This document shows positions 10,424 through 27,838 of a DNA stretch of 36,914 bases, one piece after another (position 1 is the stretch's first letter; each line of letters begins with the position of its first letter). The translations under genes and the position numbers were made by a program. Source of the stretch: Azolla pinnata. Its lineage: Eukaryota > Streptophyta > Polypodiopsida > Salviniales > Salviniaceae. The notes beneath the pieces are model-generated. The model saw nothing but the letters and a program-made list of their open reading frames with translations. It had not been told where the DNA came from and searched no databases. The stretch covers positions 1 to 36,914 of the forward strand of contig JBBBWG010000793.1 in the NCBI GenBank assembly GCA_037176905.1, written 5' to 3'.

Positions 10424-10940
10424 GGAGTGAAGCCCATGAAGACAATGCATGAAGAAGATCAGGATGGTACATGGAAAATGTATATATTTCTAAACATTGT
10501 ATAGAGTTTAGATGGCGAGAGATAACTGCAATGACAATCGGACAGGTTATTTTATCACAGGTTTTCTCGACCCTCTGTGGTCATGTATAAATTTGTAATG
10601 GAAGTATGTTTTTTGAACCGCGGTCTTTGGTGAAGCCCTCTATAGTTATGTGCTCACAGGAAAGCATTTTGTAGGAGCTGTTTATTAATTCAGCAAACCA
10701 TCTCGAGAATTTGCAGTAAGATCTGAACTTGGGTTCTATACTTTGGAAGCCTCGATGGTGATACTTGCACTCTAGTTTGTCTATGTCATTATCTGTTGTT
10801 CCTTGTTTTGCAAATCCATATTGTGCATTGCTCTCGTTGTTTTTTGTCTACTTACAAATGCATCTATCAACGTTTAAGCTAATAGCCTCTAATTATGCAA
10901 TTTTTACCTTATAATCTTGTTCGGATCTGTCTGGATGGCA
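10424..10940 (+). other. 3' flank of the small membrane protein gene
   Basis: AT-rich sequence after the stop at 10421-10423, presumably the 3' UTR and then intergenic DNA. No canonical AATAAA close to the stop was noticed. No other gene-like feature is seen. Confidence 0.4.
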
Positions 10941-10941
10941 G

Positions 10942-11110
10942 TATACGATAATTCCTTTTGGTCTTATGAATATTTCAGCATGCTATTTTTTTCAACACCT
11001 CTTGATTGTAGATCTCATCATTTATGTTGATGGCATCCTTATAATTTTTCAGACTCAAAGAGCAGCATGGTGTCCATGCTCGTTGATTAGTGTAGAAATT
11101 GCAAGATTTT
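10942..11110 (+). pseudogene. Short gypsy-like reverse transcriptase scrap
   Basis: One frame reads YTIIPFGLMNISACYF, then LIIYVDGILIIFQTQ. These are the two neighbouring gypsy RT blocks (MPFGLTNAPATF and VVYLDDILIFS.T) with the intervening residues shortened and the second catalytic Asp changed to Gly (YVDG). Only about 170 bases are recognisable. It could also be a very diverged copia RT, but the PFGLMN block favours gypsy. Confidence 0.5.
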
Positions 11111-11889
11111 GACGACTTTGGAGTGACATAGGTGTAAATCAAATTGTATATTGGCATGCCTAATGCCTCTCAAGTTTTTTTTTTTGTTTGTCACAAATTC
11201 ATCAAGAATTACCTCACGATGGGCTCTTTCAAACTAAATCTCTTATCTATTTCCAATGTCCGATCTTGCCTTCACAATATCTAAAGCTGCTGTGTCACAA
11301 CCATGTTCAATAAATGTCAACTAATTTGTTGTCTTGAGCTTACTAGAAATTTCCAAGATCTCATCCGAATGCCATGGATGCATTGTCAACGATGGTCTTA
11401 CGAAATTGGCTGACCAAAGCCAAGGTAGATTATTTCATTTCCTTCTTCTAACTCTTCTCTGCAACTATAAAAAACAATGCGTCGTTGTTGCATGTACGTA
11501 GATAGACGGATAGACAAAACAATCAGATAATCAAGCTTTTCAAGTAGTTTGGAGCTTCTTGTCGTTGCCTCAGAGGCTCAAATCGCTGCATCATATCTTG
11601 CAATCTTCTTGTAAATATTGTTATTATTGTTATCATGATAGGCACACAATGTATAAATCCATATTAGAAGAATAGCCCTCATCATCCTTTGCAGCATCTA
11701 TGGTTTCCTCCATCACAACTGTCAACTATGATTAGCATCTAATCGAATGCAGGTTTTCGGAAGTTATAACACCGTTGATCACCTCCACGTAGAGCTTCTT
11801 GTATTATAAGTTACTGCACCACACATTGACCGAAGTTTATTGAGCTGGTTGTGTTGCCATCAGTGACGACAATGTTATTACTTGAATTG
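11111..11889. other. Intergenic DNA without a recognisable gene
   Basis: AT-rich sequence full of stops in all frames. It may be further decayed retroelement DNA linking the scraps on either side, but I see no motif that proves it. Confidence 0.4.
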
Positions 11890-12075
11890 GCCTTTGTTTC
11901 ACAGTTTCTAGACCCCACAATTAATATCTAAATTGCCCAGTGGTGTTGGCAGCATCTGACTTGTGCAAATATCCAAGAAAGATTCGTTGTGAAGCCAACT
12001 TTTCTATTTCAGCACAAGAGCATATGCTTCACATCCAAATGCACCAATTTGTAGTGAGTACAAGGCTTACAATTA
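11890..12075 (-). pseudogene. Copia integrase C-terminal scrap
   Basis: On the minus strand, from about 12050 downward, one frame gives IGAFGCEAYALVLK, matching the copia FG..AY......K block. After a one-base frame change it gives RIFLGYLHKSDAANTTGQFR and then a stop followed by LWGLETVK, matching the IFLGY.......YRLW.P.T.K block. The order and spacing fit the end of copia integrase. The sequence on both sides is too decayed to extend the call. Confidence 0.55.
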
Positions 12076-12784
12076 ATTTAGAGGCTTGATGTCGAGAACA
12101 CTATCCAACGATGTTGAATCCCTTTCCCGGGGCAGGTGGTTGGAGGAGGCTTGGTGGTGTGATGGGCAGGTCTCTATTCTATGATACTCGTGAACATGTT
12201 TGTGGATCCGATTCGTTTTATCATCATGTCTGAGCGCCATGTCTGTATGACAATGGATGAAGGCAAAAAAGGCACTTCACTCACCCTCCGATTTGATCAC
12301 GAAGCAACATCAACGAGTCCGATGAAGCACCACTAACCCAACACAGCGAACACGTGATCGGAAGTATAAATTTTAACATGAAATCTCACACCAAATACGG
12401 CTCATCATACCGATCCTTGAGGTGTATGAGATTTGTATCTGGTGACCATTTCAATTCAACGCCAAGTCTTCGACACTATGGGGATAATCCTTTGTATTTT
12501 CTGAGTTTCTCTTGTTATAGCTTGAATTGCTTGATAAGAAGGAAAGAAGAAGAAGAAGAAGAAGAAGAAGAAGAGACATGAGGAAGCTTCACAGAATCAC
12601 ATGCACAAGCTGCTCTCGTCAGGAAGATGAGGAGGAGCTTACGAGGTCGTCCAGCAGGGAAAACAGAGTGCCCGACAAGGATTGAAGCTCTCGCACCCAA
12701 GATGCTACTCTCAGGAGCATAGCTGACAAGACACAACAGACAGTGCAGTGAAGTGCAGGGGAGAAGAAGCCACTTTGTTCAGAT
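12076..12784 (+). other. Upstream region of the GT8 gene with a (GAA)n tract
   Basis: No gene is recognised. A (GAA)n microsatellite of about 10 units spans 12545-12574. The sequence becomes GC-richer from about 12590 toward the ATG at 12785, as expected for a promoter and 5' UTR. An open frame at 12354-12581 has no recognisable features and runs into the microsatellite. Confidence 0.4.
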
Positions 12785-14811
12785 ATGTCGTCGTCTGGTG
12801 TTTACATGGGTGGGAGCACTCGGGAGAGGCGGAAGAAGGGAGCTTCGGCCGCTTCGGCAAGGCCACTGCACGCAGACATCGATCCCCCGCCCAGATCATG
12901 GCCATTTGCTCCCGCCCTCGCCTTCCTCGGCATTTTGCTCTTCCTTTCGCTCCAACTCGTCCTTCCTGTCACTCACGTTCGGCATCCGCAAGACCCGTTC
13001 CGCAGCTGGATCCCTGTGTCTCAGCTCAATAAGGTGTTGCCCTAGTATATCATCTTATTGTTTTCCGTGTTGTGCTCATGCTTTGTTTCCTCCTTTCTCT
13101 CTTTTTTCACATGGAGTGCACCACGATCCCGAACCAACCTAAAATGCATTACCCATAGTTGATTCTTACTGTAAAAGCTACAAGCGGAGAGTGCTACTAC
13201 CCTATACCTTATTTTTGATAAATATCAGACGCCTAAACCTGATTTTCAAGCCATATAGTGATTTTAGGTTCGGGCGCTTCGGAGTCTTTGATTGTTTAGT
13301 CTAAGCTCCTTCATATAACTGTGGGAAACTTGGTTTGCAGTTTTTTTAGTTTTCATGTCTTTATGTAACTCCAAAATCCTAGCTCCAAGATACAAAGTTG
13401 CATATTTATGATACTGAATTGGATTCGCATTTCAAAGTTTATTGCGTCACCAATTCACGCTAGCCCTTGTTGTGATTGAAAGAATAAAAATTTGGGCCCC
13501 CACAACATTCGGGAAAATTCGGAGGAAGGCAGGAATTCTATGGTCGTGGTCATGGACAAACAGGCAGATATTCGGCCTGTCTTTGTTGTTATAAACTCCA
13601 CAATTTCCAATACAAGGTTATAAAGTGAATTTCTTTTTATGTTCATGTATGTTACCTACGATTAAAAAACAAGACGTTAAAAAGGTTGTTCTACTTTTCG
13701 TAGGGAAGCAGAGAAGCTGCAGTTTCTGGCTATTTTACCGTCAAATATTTCAAGATCACAAAGCATGAAATTAAGGGCTATATTTTCAAACCTAAACCTT
13801 CATATTGAGGGGTATGTAATATAATGCGAGAGCCAATAAGAAACTTGAGTCATTGTTTATTTTTCTTTTACTGATCAATTGTGATGCTGGGCATTTGTAG
13901 CTATGAATTTATGATTGACAAAATGAGACCTTTTGTATCTGAAATAACCAACAATAAGGATCTAAGTCTCATGGGCTTGATTCCATTCTATCTCCCGAAA
14001 ATGTTTCCTCTAGTTGAGAGGTTTGTGTATATGGAATCAGACGTTGTTTTACAGGTAATCTTATATAGTGATGAAATTATATTGAATTCTGGACCAATCT
14101 ATCATTGTTTAATAAGCCAAAAGCTTTCCAATTTGGTTGTTTATGTAGGGTGACATTGAAGAGTTGATCAAGATGAACATGGAGGGCCATCCCATTGCAG
14201 CTGTGGAGGATTGCAGTCAAACCTTTCGGATGTATTTTGATTTTGGGCTTCTAGAGGCTTCACGACTGTCATCAGAAATTGGAAAACCTCTCATGCCTTC
14301 ACATTCATATGATCTTAATACCTGCCTCCTCGATAGAGGCATTCTTGTGCTAGATGGAAAAGCATGGGCTGAGGAGAAGATTCTCGAGGCTGCACATTGG
14401 TGGACAGGCATGCATCATAAAACTGGCGAAAGTCTGTATAGGTACGTTAGTTTGTACAGTTCAAACATCTCTCTGAACTCAAATTGCACACTGAAAATAG
14501 TTTGTGCAGTTGAAACATCTCTCGGAACTCAAATTGCACACTGAAAAATATAGTTTTCTGTTTGTCGCAGTAATGGCCATCTTGAACTTCCGATGCACCT
14601 GGCGATCTACAATGGCTACAAGAAAGTTGACTCGTCTTGGGGTGTAAGAGAACCTTTAACATGGGCTAAGGTGAGTCATGCAAAGCTCGTCCACTTTGAT
14701 AACTATCACAAGCCTTGGCATCAAATGGAGGCAACCGAATTTGAGAAAAATATTGCATCACTTTGGTGGAAGTATCTTTCGCCATCAACAAACACCATGT
14801 TTAATTCATGA
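12785..14811 (+). CDS. GT8-family glycosyltransferase, type II membrane protein (six exons)
   Basis: Exons 12785-13033, 13483-13616, 13704-13811, 13901-14054, 14149-14441 and 14571-14811 join in frame to 392 residues. All introns are GT-AG; only the exon 2 acceptor (AAAG at 13482) is weak. Residues 1-40 are cytosolic, about 42-62 form a Leu-rich signal anchor, then comes a stem, so Golgi placement is likely. The catalytic domain starts near 112 (DIRPVFVVINSTISNTR). Next come IPFYLPKMFPLVERFVYMES followed by DVVLQGDIEEL (191-221), the acceptor-side block SYDLNTCLLDRGILVLDG in exon 5, NGYKKVDSSWGVR, and KLVHFDNYHKPW near the end. Order and spacing match GT8 hexosyltransferases, closer to the GLT8D/LgtC side than to plant GAUT proteins. 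The metal-binding DxD reads Glu-Ser-Asp (209-211), and the usual H.xG..KPW glycine is Asn. The substrate is unknown. Confidence 0.9.
14450..14549. repeat. 50-bp tandem duplication in GT8 intron 5
   Basis: Bases 14450-14499 and 14500-14549 are two near-identical 50-base copies starting GTTTGTRCAGTT, differing at about three positions. They fill most of intron 5, so the intron was roughly 80 bases before the duplication. The second copy leaves the acceptor at 14570 untouched. Confidence 0.9.
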
Positions 14812-14862
14812 TTTTACATCATTGTACAAATGCTGATGTATATACTTGAACTGTTGTATATC

Positions 14863-14868
14863 AATAAA
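14863..14868 (+). terminator. AATAAA polyadenylation signal of the GT8 gene
   Basis: A canonical AATAAA lies 52 bases after the GT8 stop codon (14809-14811), in a T-rich 3' flank on the same strand. This is a typical place for a plant near-upstream element. The exact cleavage site cannot be told. Confidence 0.6.
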
Positions 14869-15785
14869 GCATTTAGCTTGCCAGAACGGTTTGTGCTATG
14901 ATTAGATTGCTTTACATTACAAGCTTGCAACTAGCCAAAAGCTTTCCATATGACAATACATTTTGTAGGTACAAGCATTGTACCTTCAAGTATGGCTCAG
15001 TCATTTCGAGAATGGTTAACAGTTTGTTGCAACATGGGCAGTGTAATGCGTTCGTGACCCTCAATGAACTGCCCATGTTCATGGAATCCTCCAGCACACA
15101 TTCAAAAGGTATTACAAAATATAGAAATCAATCATGGCCAATCAAAAGAATAGGTTAGATGAGAGGCTTTATCAAATAGAGATTATCAGAGTAAATGCAA
15201 CATGTACCTAGCTGTTTACTGCTTCGTACGTGGTATGCATTACAATACAAATGTGTAGACGTTTTTTCACAGGGTTTTCTTTCGTAAGTACACGTTTACG
15301 CTTATCTTTAGAACTGATATGTAAGCATCATAAGGGGCTTATGGACAACTACCTTTCAGAAACATCATAGCTTTGTTGATCTTCCACTGTAAACAGAGGA
15401 AAAAGGCTTAAAAGCAATAGATTATTTTCACAACTCGCACTTTCTTTAGCCTGACTGTTCATATTTGAAAACCATATCCAGAAACACTTGCTCGGATGTA
15501 TATTTGAATGGTTAGTCACTAATTGTAATAAATATCCAAGTACTGAATACAAGCATTGTGTATATATATAAACAGAATTTCGCCTGATTCGGCTATGGAA
15601 CAAGTGAACATAGTCCCCCCCCAAAAAAATAGGATTGAATAATTACACCTCATTACAAACCACTGGACAAATCACATTTGGCCTGGTTTGGCGAGACCAT
15701 GTAGAGCCCCCTCCATCAAAACAATGCTTAGTAGACGTATACCTTATAAAGTCTTTCCATCAAAACAATGCTTAGTATAAATCAT
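14869..15785. other. Intergenic DNA between the converging GT8 and gyrase B genes
   Basis: The two genes converge here. No coding sequence is recognised; the small frames lack motifs. A 22-base direct repeat (TCCATCAAAACAATGCTTAG + TA) occurs at 15712-15733 and 15756-15777, right after the gyrase B stop codon on its strand, so within its likely 3' UTR. Confidence 0.5.
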
Positions 15786-22994
<7,209 letters not shown>

Positions 22995-22995
22995 G

Positions 22996-23140
22996 GCTTC
23001 TTCTTCTTCCTTCTTCCTTCTTCCTCCTTCTTCCTCCTTCTTCCTTCTTCTTCTTCCTTCTTCCTTCTTCCTTCTTCCTCCTTCCTTCTTCTTCTTCTTC
23101 CTTCTTCCTTCTTCCTTCTTCCTTCTTCTTCCTTCCTTGT
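22996..23140 (-). repeat. GAA/GGAA purine tract abutting the gyrase B start codon
   Basis: On the plus strand about 145 bases are almost pure TTC and TTCC words; on the gyrase B strand this is an unbroken purine run of GAA and GGAA ending next to GCCATGG at the start codon. It is therefore probably the 5' UTR or core promoter of gyrase B. Such mirror-like purine runs can form triplex DNA and mutate in length easily. The open plus-strand frames through it (22824-23319) are artefacts. Confidence 0.85.
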
Positions 23141-23477
23141 GTCTTCTTGTTGGTTTGAAGGTTGAGGTTTTGGTAATTTCGGCCTCTACCCTCCGAAATT
23201 TACATTCACATTTGCAAAATCAGAATGCTACGTTCTACATATATATATTGTATACATCCAAGAACGGCCCGATGTTGTTTTGTAGGCTTGAGAAAAAGCG
23301 AATGATGTACACATTCTAGATAGATCGATGTATTTGCGCACATTTCTACGTCAAGAAGAAGAAATTAAAGCAGAAAAGAGGAGGGTTTAAGAAATCGAAA
23401 CAGCGGTATTGCGGAAGAGCCCGAGACGAAGAAGCGGAAGAAATTAAATCAGAAAAGAGAAGGGTTTTCGGGTCTTC

Positions 23478-23652
23478 GGAGTTTAGGGTTTTAGGGTCTT
23501 AGGATTTTAGGGTTTTAGGGTCTTAGGGTTTTAGGGTTTTAGGGTCTTAGGGTTTCAGGGTTTTAGGGTCTTAGGGTTTTAAGGTTTTAGGGTCTTAGGG
23601 TTTTAAGGTTTTAGGGTTTTAGGGTTTTAGGGTTTTAGGGTTTTAGGGTTTA
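23478..23652 (+). repeat. TTTTAGGG-type octamer telomere-like array
   Basis: About 20 units in a row, mostly TTTTAGGG and TCTTAGGG, with a few TTTCAGGG and TTTTAAGG variants. The spacing is eight bases rather than the seven of the common plant telomere (TTTAGGG). A higher-order pattern of one TCTTAGGG followed by one or two TTTTAGGG units is visible in the first two thirds; the last part is nearly pure TTTTAGGG. The array ends about 78 bases before the ATG of the S1-like gene, so it lies in that gene's promoter or 5' UTR. Confidence 0.9.
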
Positions 23653-23729
23653 AGAAACCGAAACAGAGAGAGACTGCAGTAGCAGAAGCAAGAAGAAGAA
23701 GACGCAGAAACGAGAAGAAGAAAGGAACG

Positions 23730-24284
23730 ATGAAGCGCGCAGCGACGAGCCTGCTCTCCTCCTCCTCGCTTCTCTCCCGGAGCCTCTCTGCTGCCCGATC
23801 CCCTGCCCTCGCATCCGCCGAGCAGATCTTGGCCCTGAGGATGATGGGCAGCAGCAGCTCCCCCCCGATGCTTCTCCATCGCCCCCGATGGTACAGGAGG
23901 GAGCCCATCTCCCAGGCCCAGGTGCAAGCCGAGATGGAGGAGGAAGCCAAGAACATCGACCTCGCCCCTCACAAGCTGCTGCAGAAAGGAGATCCCGGTA
24001 CCCAGCAAGCTATAATACAGGACGTCATCCCCGTGGGCTACTTCTGCAAGATGCCCAGCGGTAAGCAAGCCTATCTTCCTGCTCAGGATTTAGGGTTCAC
24101 GGGGGGATTGGCCATCCTGGAGAGGCTGTTCAAGGTGGGCCAAGAGATCACGGTCCGTGTTGCCTCCATCGGCGGCGGAGGACGGGAGATTCTTTCCATC
24201 AAGAAACCGGAGTTTGCGCCCCCTGAGAGGAAGTTCTCGGTTAGTGCTAGTACTGCCAGTAGAGCCCAAGGATCCAGATATTGA
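23730..24284 (+). CDS. Organelle-targeted S1-like (OB-fold) RNA-binding protein
   Basis: A single-exon frame of 184 residues. Residues 1-40 are Ser/Ala/Leu/Arg-rich and carry no acidic residue until Glu31, as in a mitochondrial (or plastid) targeting peptide; processing is likely near 50-60 (LLHRPRWYRR). A short acidic helix-like piece follows (64-77). Residues about 93-160 read as an S1-type OB fold: IIQDVIPVGYFCKMPSGKQA, then YLPAQDLGF, LFKVGQEITVRVASIGGG and GREILSIKKP. This matches the S1 pattern of G.F....G..G.....L then F.VGQ...V.V then R..LS.K, though the first strand is short. The tail is Ser/Ala-rich. It probably binds RNA in an organelle, perhaps with the ribosome; the partner is unknown. 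It is divergent from gyrase B across about 735 bases. Confidence 0.72.
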   Translation: MKRAATSLLSSSSLLSRSLSAARSPALASAEQILALRMMGSSSSPPMLLHRPRWYRREPISQAQVQAEMEEEAKNIDLAPHKLLQKGDPGTQQAIIQDVIPVGYFCKMPSGKQAYLPAQDLGFTGGLAILERLFKVGQEITVRVASIGGGGREILSIKKPEFAPPERKFSVSASTASRAQGSRY

Positions 24285-24289
24285 ATGTA

Positions 24290-24660
24290 GGAATTGGGTT
24301 TGGGTATTCTGATGTTCGGGGTTTTGTGTTTGATCACACAGGCTTTAGATGATGTTGTGCTTACGATCCTCTGGCTTTACATAATACTGGTCACTGGACA
24401 ATGCTAATATGTGTGTGCTGTGAGTTTCTAATTGCATATAACAAGTAAGGACCTACCGCTGCATCACTCAAAGATTTGTCTCCTTTGCCCCCTTTGTTTG
24501 GAAATTGAAGGTTTTCTGATGTTCTGGGTTTTGTGTCCCCCTATTTTGTCTGTCTGATCGCATGGGCTTTTGTGTAGCAGATGTCGTTTCGCTTATATAA
24601 CACTGGTCACTGCACAACAATGCCATGTGTGTGCTGTGCTATGAGTTTCTAATTGGTTAT
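24290..24660. repeat. Diverged tandem duplication of the S1-like gene's 3' flank
   Basis: The segment at about 24308-24435 (TCTGATGTTCGGGGTTTTGT ... GGTCACTGGACAATG ... GTGTGTGCTGTGAGTTTCTA) recurs at about 24518-24655 (TCTGATGTTCTGGGTTTTGT ... GGTCACTGCACAACAATG ... GTGTGTGCTGTGCTATGAGT). The offset is about 210 bases, with several small indels. The first copy starts shortly after the stop codon, so the duplication covers the 3' UTR. Confidence 0.8.
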
Positions 24661-26394
24661 CCGGTTCCTCACTGTTTAATTTTGGAAATCGAAGGTTTTG
24701 CATCGTGTCAGGATTTTTTTGTTTGGATTTTGTGTCAGGGCTTATTTTAAGTGAGCTATGGAATTTTGCCATGGGGATTTTCTTCGTAGATTGCCATTTC
24801 CTTTGTGCTCAATTAATATCCACAAGTAGCTGAAAGTCTATATAGGTTTAGCTGGAAGGATTACTCTCTGTTTTGCGGTAGAGTATGAAGTTTTTATATG
24901 CTTATTTTGTGATCAGAGCAGCTGTAAGTTGGATTCTACATGTATGAAGCTAGATATATGTTGATGAAAGCAGTCTGCGTGGTAATGTGGTATGTAGAAC
25001 ACATTTGTTTGCATTTTGTGCTATAAGGGGGTTTATCGCTAAATTGAGTGGTTAATTTTAACTCTGCACTACATGTTCCTCACATACAAATTCTCTATCA
25101 TTTACCTGCATTGCGAGGATTGAGTTTGCGAATCCTGTTTTATTGTGCGCTGCAAGTGGAATTGGTGTCACTACTTTCTGTGATTGTAATTTGGATGAAG
25201 GAATGGCCCCCATTCAAAAGACGTCGTATACATATTTCTGGTTTATTAATGTGGCCTGTGCGTAATGATGGCTTCGTTGTATGTTCATACAAAGAAATTA
25301 AATGCTGTTATGTAGGCTTGAACCAAGTTTTCTATCGCTTCTATTGGGCTAGATACTTTCTTTGATTGACTAAACTTGATAACCCTATACCCTAGGCACA
25401 TACAAAGATTTCCCATCTCTTGTAGCCCATCTTATCTCAATCAAACTAAGCATTTTATACTACGATATTAATCAGTCAACATGTGAAAATGTGCAGTTTC
25501 TTGCCTCTTAGCTCACATTTGTCCTTTCCATATAATTATTTTTGCTTAGGTTCAAATCTCACATCAGAACTATTACACAGCTCCTATTGTTATACCTATT
25601 GCCATGGCATGAAAGGGTTAACATATGACCCATTGAACAACGTTGTCGATAAATGGGTGTAATTGGGTGTAATGCTTGTTTTAAACTCTTGTAGAGCCTT
25701 AACATTACTTTGAAGTTTGCACCCGTTCACGCAAGTTAGGTTTTGAAGTTGCCTCATGGCATCAAAGCGTGCATCAAAGTTGAGGACATGTAAAGGTGCA
25801 CTAAAGGCATAGTAGTAGATTGCCTTTATCATACATGTTTGTCAAGATATTTTCAAAAGTTATCAATAAGAAACCAATAGTGAAGCCCCACAGTATCCCA
25901 TACGCCCACGATTCTTAAACATAACCTTATATGGTAGGGTTCTTAAAGCTTTAAATTCAATGAAAACCCATTAATGACAAAACATTCCTAGTTAATAATG
26001 CCCACAATCTGATGTAATCATCTCAAAACCTATCAAGGATTCATGAAGTTTATTTAAGAATACAAGCTTTTGTTGAGTGTAAACATATTGCAAAAAGTTG
26101 AAGGTAGTTTAAAATGTATGCAAGGTACAACAAATGAAAGAAGTTCAAAGTATCAAGTGATGGTTTCGAAAATTTAATGATAAATATATCACAACACTTC
26201 TTCAAGAAAAGAAAAAGATAAAAAATTGTAAGGAGATCACATTTTATTTGTCCACAAAAGGTTAATAGAAAAACAATGCAAGAGACGCTAGATATATTGG
26301 TTAGAGAGAGCCAACATTTTGGAAGGTTGCAATCATGTAAATAAGGATTATAAATTGGGCATTTAATAGATCTTGAAAGGTCTAGAAAAAATTG
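24661..26394. other. AT-rich intergenic DNA, no gene recognised
   Basis: No motif-bearing frame on either strand. Open frames at 25048-25365 (plus) and 25596-25832 (minus) have no recognisable domain and no start or splice context that supports them. Confidence 0.4.
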
Positions 26395-26710
26395 TTGATT
26401 TTTGTTAGAATTGTTTGTTTTTTGTAAGAATATGTGATGATTTCTAGTTTTTTTGGTTTGCGAGGAATATGTGATGCTCTTCTGGTATTTAACTAATATT
26501 TGAGATTTTCTGTCGTATTTGCAACCAATATGTAATGATTTTTTGGTTTTTTCTATAGTATTTGCAACTAAATGTGACGATTTCCTAGTTTTATTTATTT
26601 CAAGGAATATGTAATAAATTTCCGGGTTTTAACTAAGATTTGATGATTTTTATGTTATTTACAAGCAATATATTGTGATGGTTCTCTAGTTTTTTCTAGT
26701 GTGTAAGGAC
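26395..26710. repeat. Degenerate minisatellite, about 38-bp period
   Basis: Words like GGAATATGTGATGATTTCTA followed by GTTTTTT...TTTGCAA recur about eight times at spacings of 32-41 bases (for example near 26431, 26469, 26529, 26571 and 26608). Copies share only part of their bases, so the array is old. Confidence 0.7.
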
Positions 26711-27315
26711 TTGTGTTACCTTTAGATAGGCAACCTTGCTTGTCAAGCAAAGATTCAATGATAGTTTAAAAAAAATATTATCTGTCATATGACCTAATTT
26801 GATAGTTTACCCAAAAAATATTATTTATTATATGACCTATTAAATATGTTTACTTTTTTTCAAAGTTATATTATCAAATCGATAATAAATATTGAATAAA
26901 AACAAACATGAGATAAATCGAGATTTAAAGTAATTCCCAAAAAAATTGTTTCCAAATGTAGTTAACATCTAAATAGTTTTTCGATTTTTTTTTAGCTTTT
27001 CAAATTTCAAATATATGATCCCATTACATTTCATTAGTGTCCGAGTCTTTCAATAATACTCGTATAAGATCATCGAGATGCTCAATCCTTCTCTTTTTTT
27101 TTCATTTTCTTGATTACATTTTGCTTAGAGAACCCACTCTCACAAGCCACTGAACTATAAGGTGTAACCATGATAACTTGCAAAAAACAATAGAAAACAG
27201 AGCTTCGAGGGTGGAGATACTCAACTATTTAGTGTTGAGTCTTGACAGGCCTTGAACCTTGAGTTCACTTTCCAATTAATTTGAAATTGGATTTCTTACC
27301 CTTAGGGTCGAGGAT
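26711..27315. other. AT-rich intergenic DNA, no gene recognised
   Basis: Long A and T runs with stops in every frame. A near-duplicate of TGATAGTTTA...AAAAATATTAT...TCATATGACCTA occurs at about 26758-26790 and 26800-26840. Nothing else is visible. Confidence 0.4.
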
Positions 27316-27378
27316 ATGTATGTATGTATGTGTGCGTGGCTGTATGGATGGATGGATGTATGGATGTATGTGTGCATG
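27316..27378. repeat. (TATG)n/(GGAT)n compound microsatellite
   Basis: TATG units grade into GGAT units and back to ATGT, with a few interruptions. It lies upstream of a 45-base minisatellite and the LINE. Confidence 0.85.
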
Positions 27379-27429
27379 CGCGGCCTCGAGATTGTCCGCA
27401 GATGCCACGCCGTCTACCTTGAAGCCTTG

Positions 27430-27610
27430 AAAATTAATCTAAGAACAAAAACCCATAGGATTAAGCTAAAAACAAAACCTCATAACAAACGCTAAGCCTT
27501 GAGAATTAATCTAAAAACAAAACCTTACAACAAATGCTAAGCCCTGAGAATTAATCTAAAAATAAAACCTCAGAACAAACGCTAAGCCCTGAGAATTAAT
27601 CTAAGAAAAC
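27430..27610. repeat. 45-bp-period minisatellite
   Basis: The unit starts GAGAATTAATCTAAAAACAA and ends AACGCTAAGCCCT. Starts are seen at about 27503, 27548 and 27593, exactly 45 bases apart, plus a more diverged first copy near 27430. The last copy is cut short and runs into non-repeat sequence with CTAGCCCTAAAT. Confidence 0.85.
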
Positions 27611-27838
27611 GCTAGCCCTAAATTACCCAAATTGGAAAAGAAAGAGAAACAAGAAGCAATGTATGAGAAACAAATATTAGATATTCGTGGAAACTGAGGA
27701 CTAACCTGTTATTAGTTCGTGAAAAATCAAAACTCCTAACCGGTGTATGAAGCTTGAAGCGCTCGAGAATCTCTGTCGGTGAAGTTTAAGTGCTTGCTTG
27801 CCCGCTTGTTCACTTGCCCATTCAATTTTGATGTTGCT

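Noticed and set aside
12748..13142. Two other plus-strand frames over GT8 exon 1
   Set aside because: They have no anchor helix and do not join in frame with the later GT8 exons, while the frame from 12785 does.
13461..13463. CGCTAG as the GT8 exon 2 acceptor
   Set aside because: It would put the exon in a frame with TGA before the conserved block; the acceptor at 13482 keeps the frame open and in phase.
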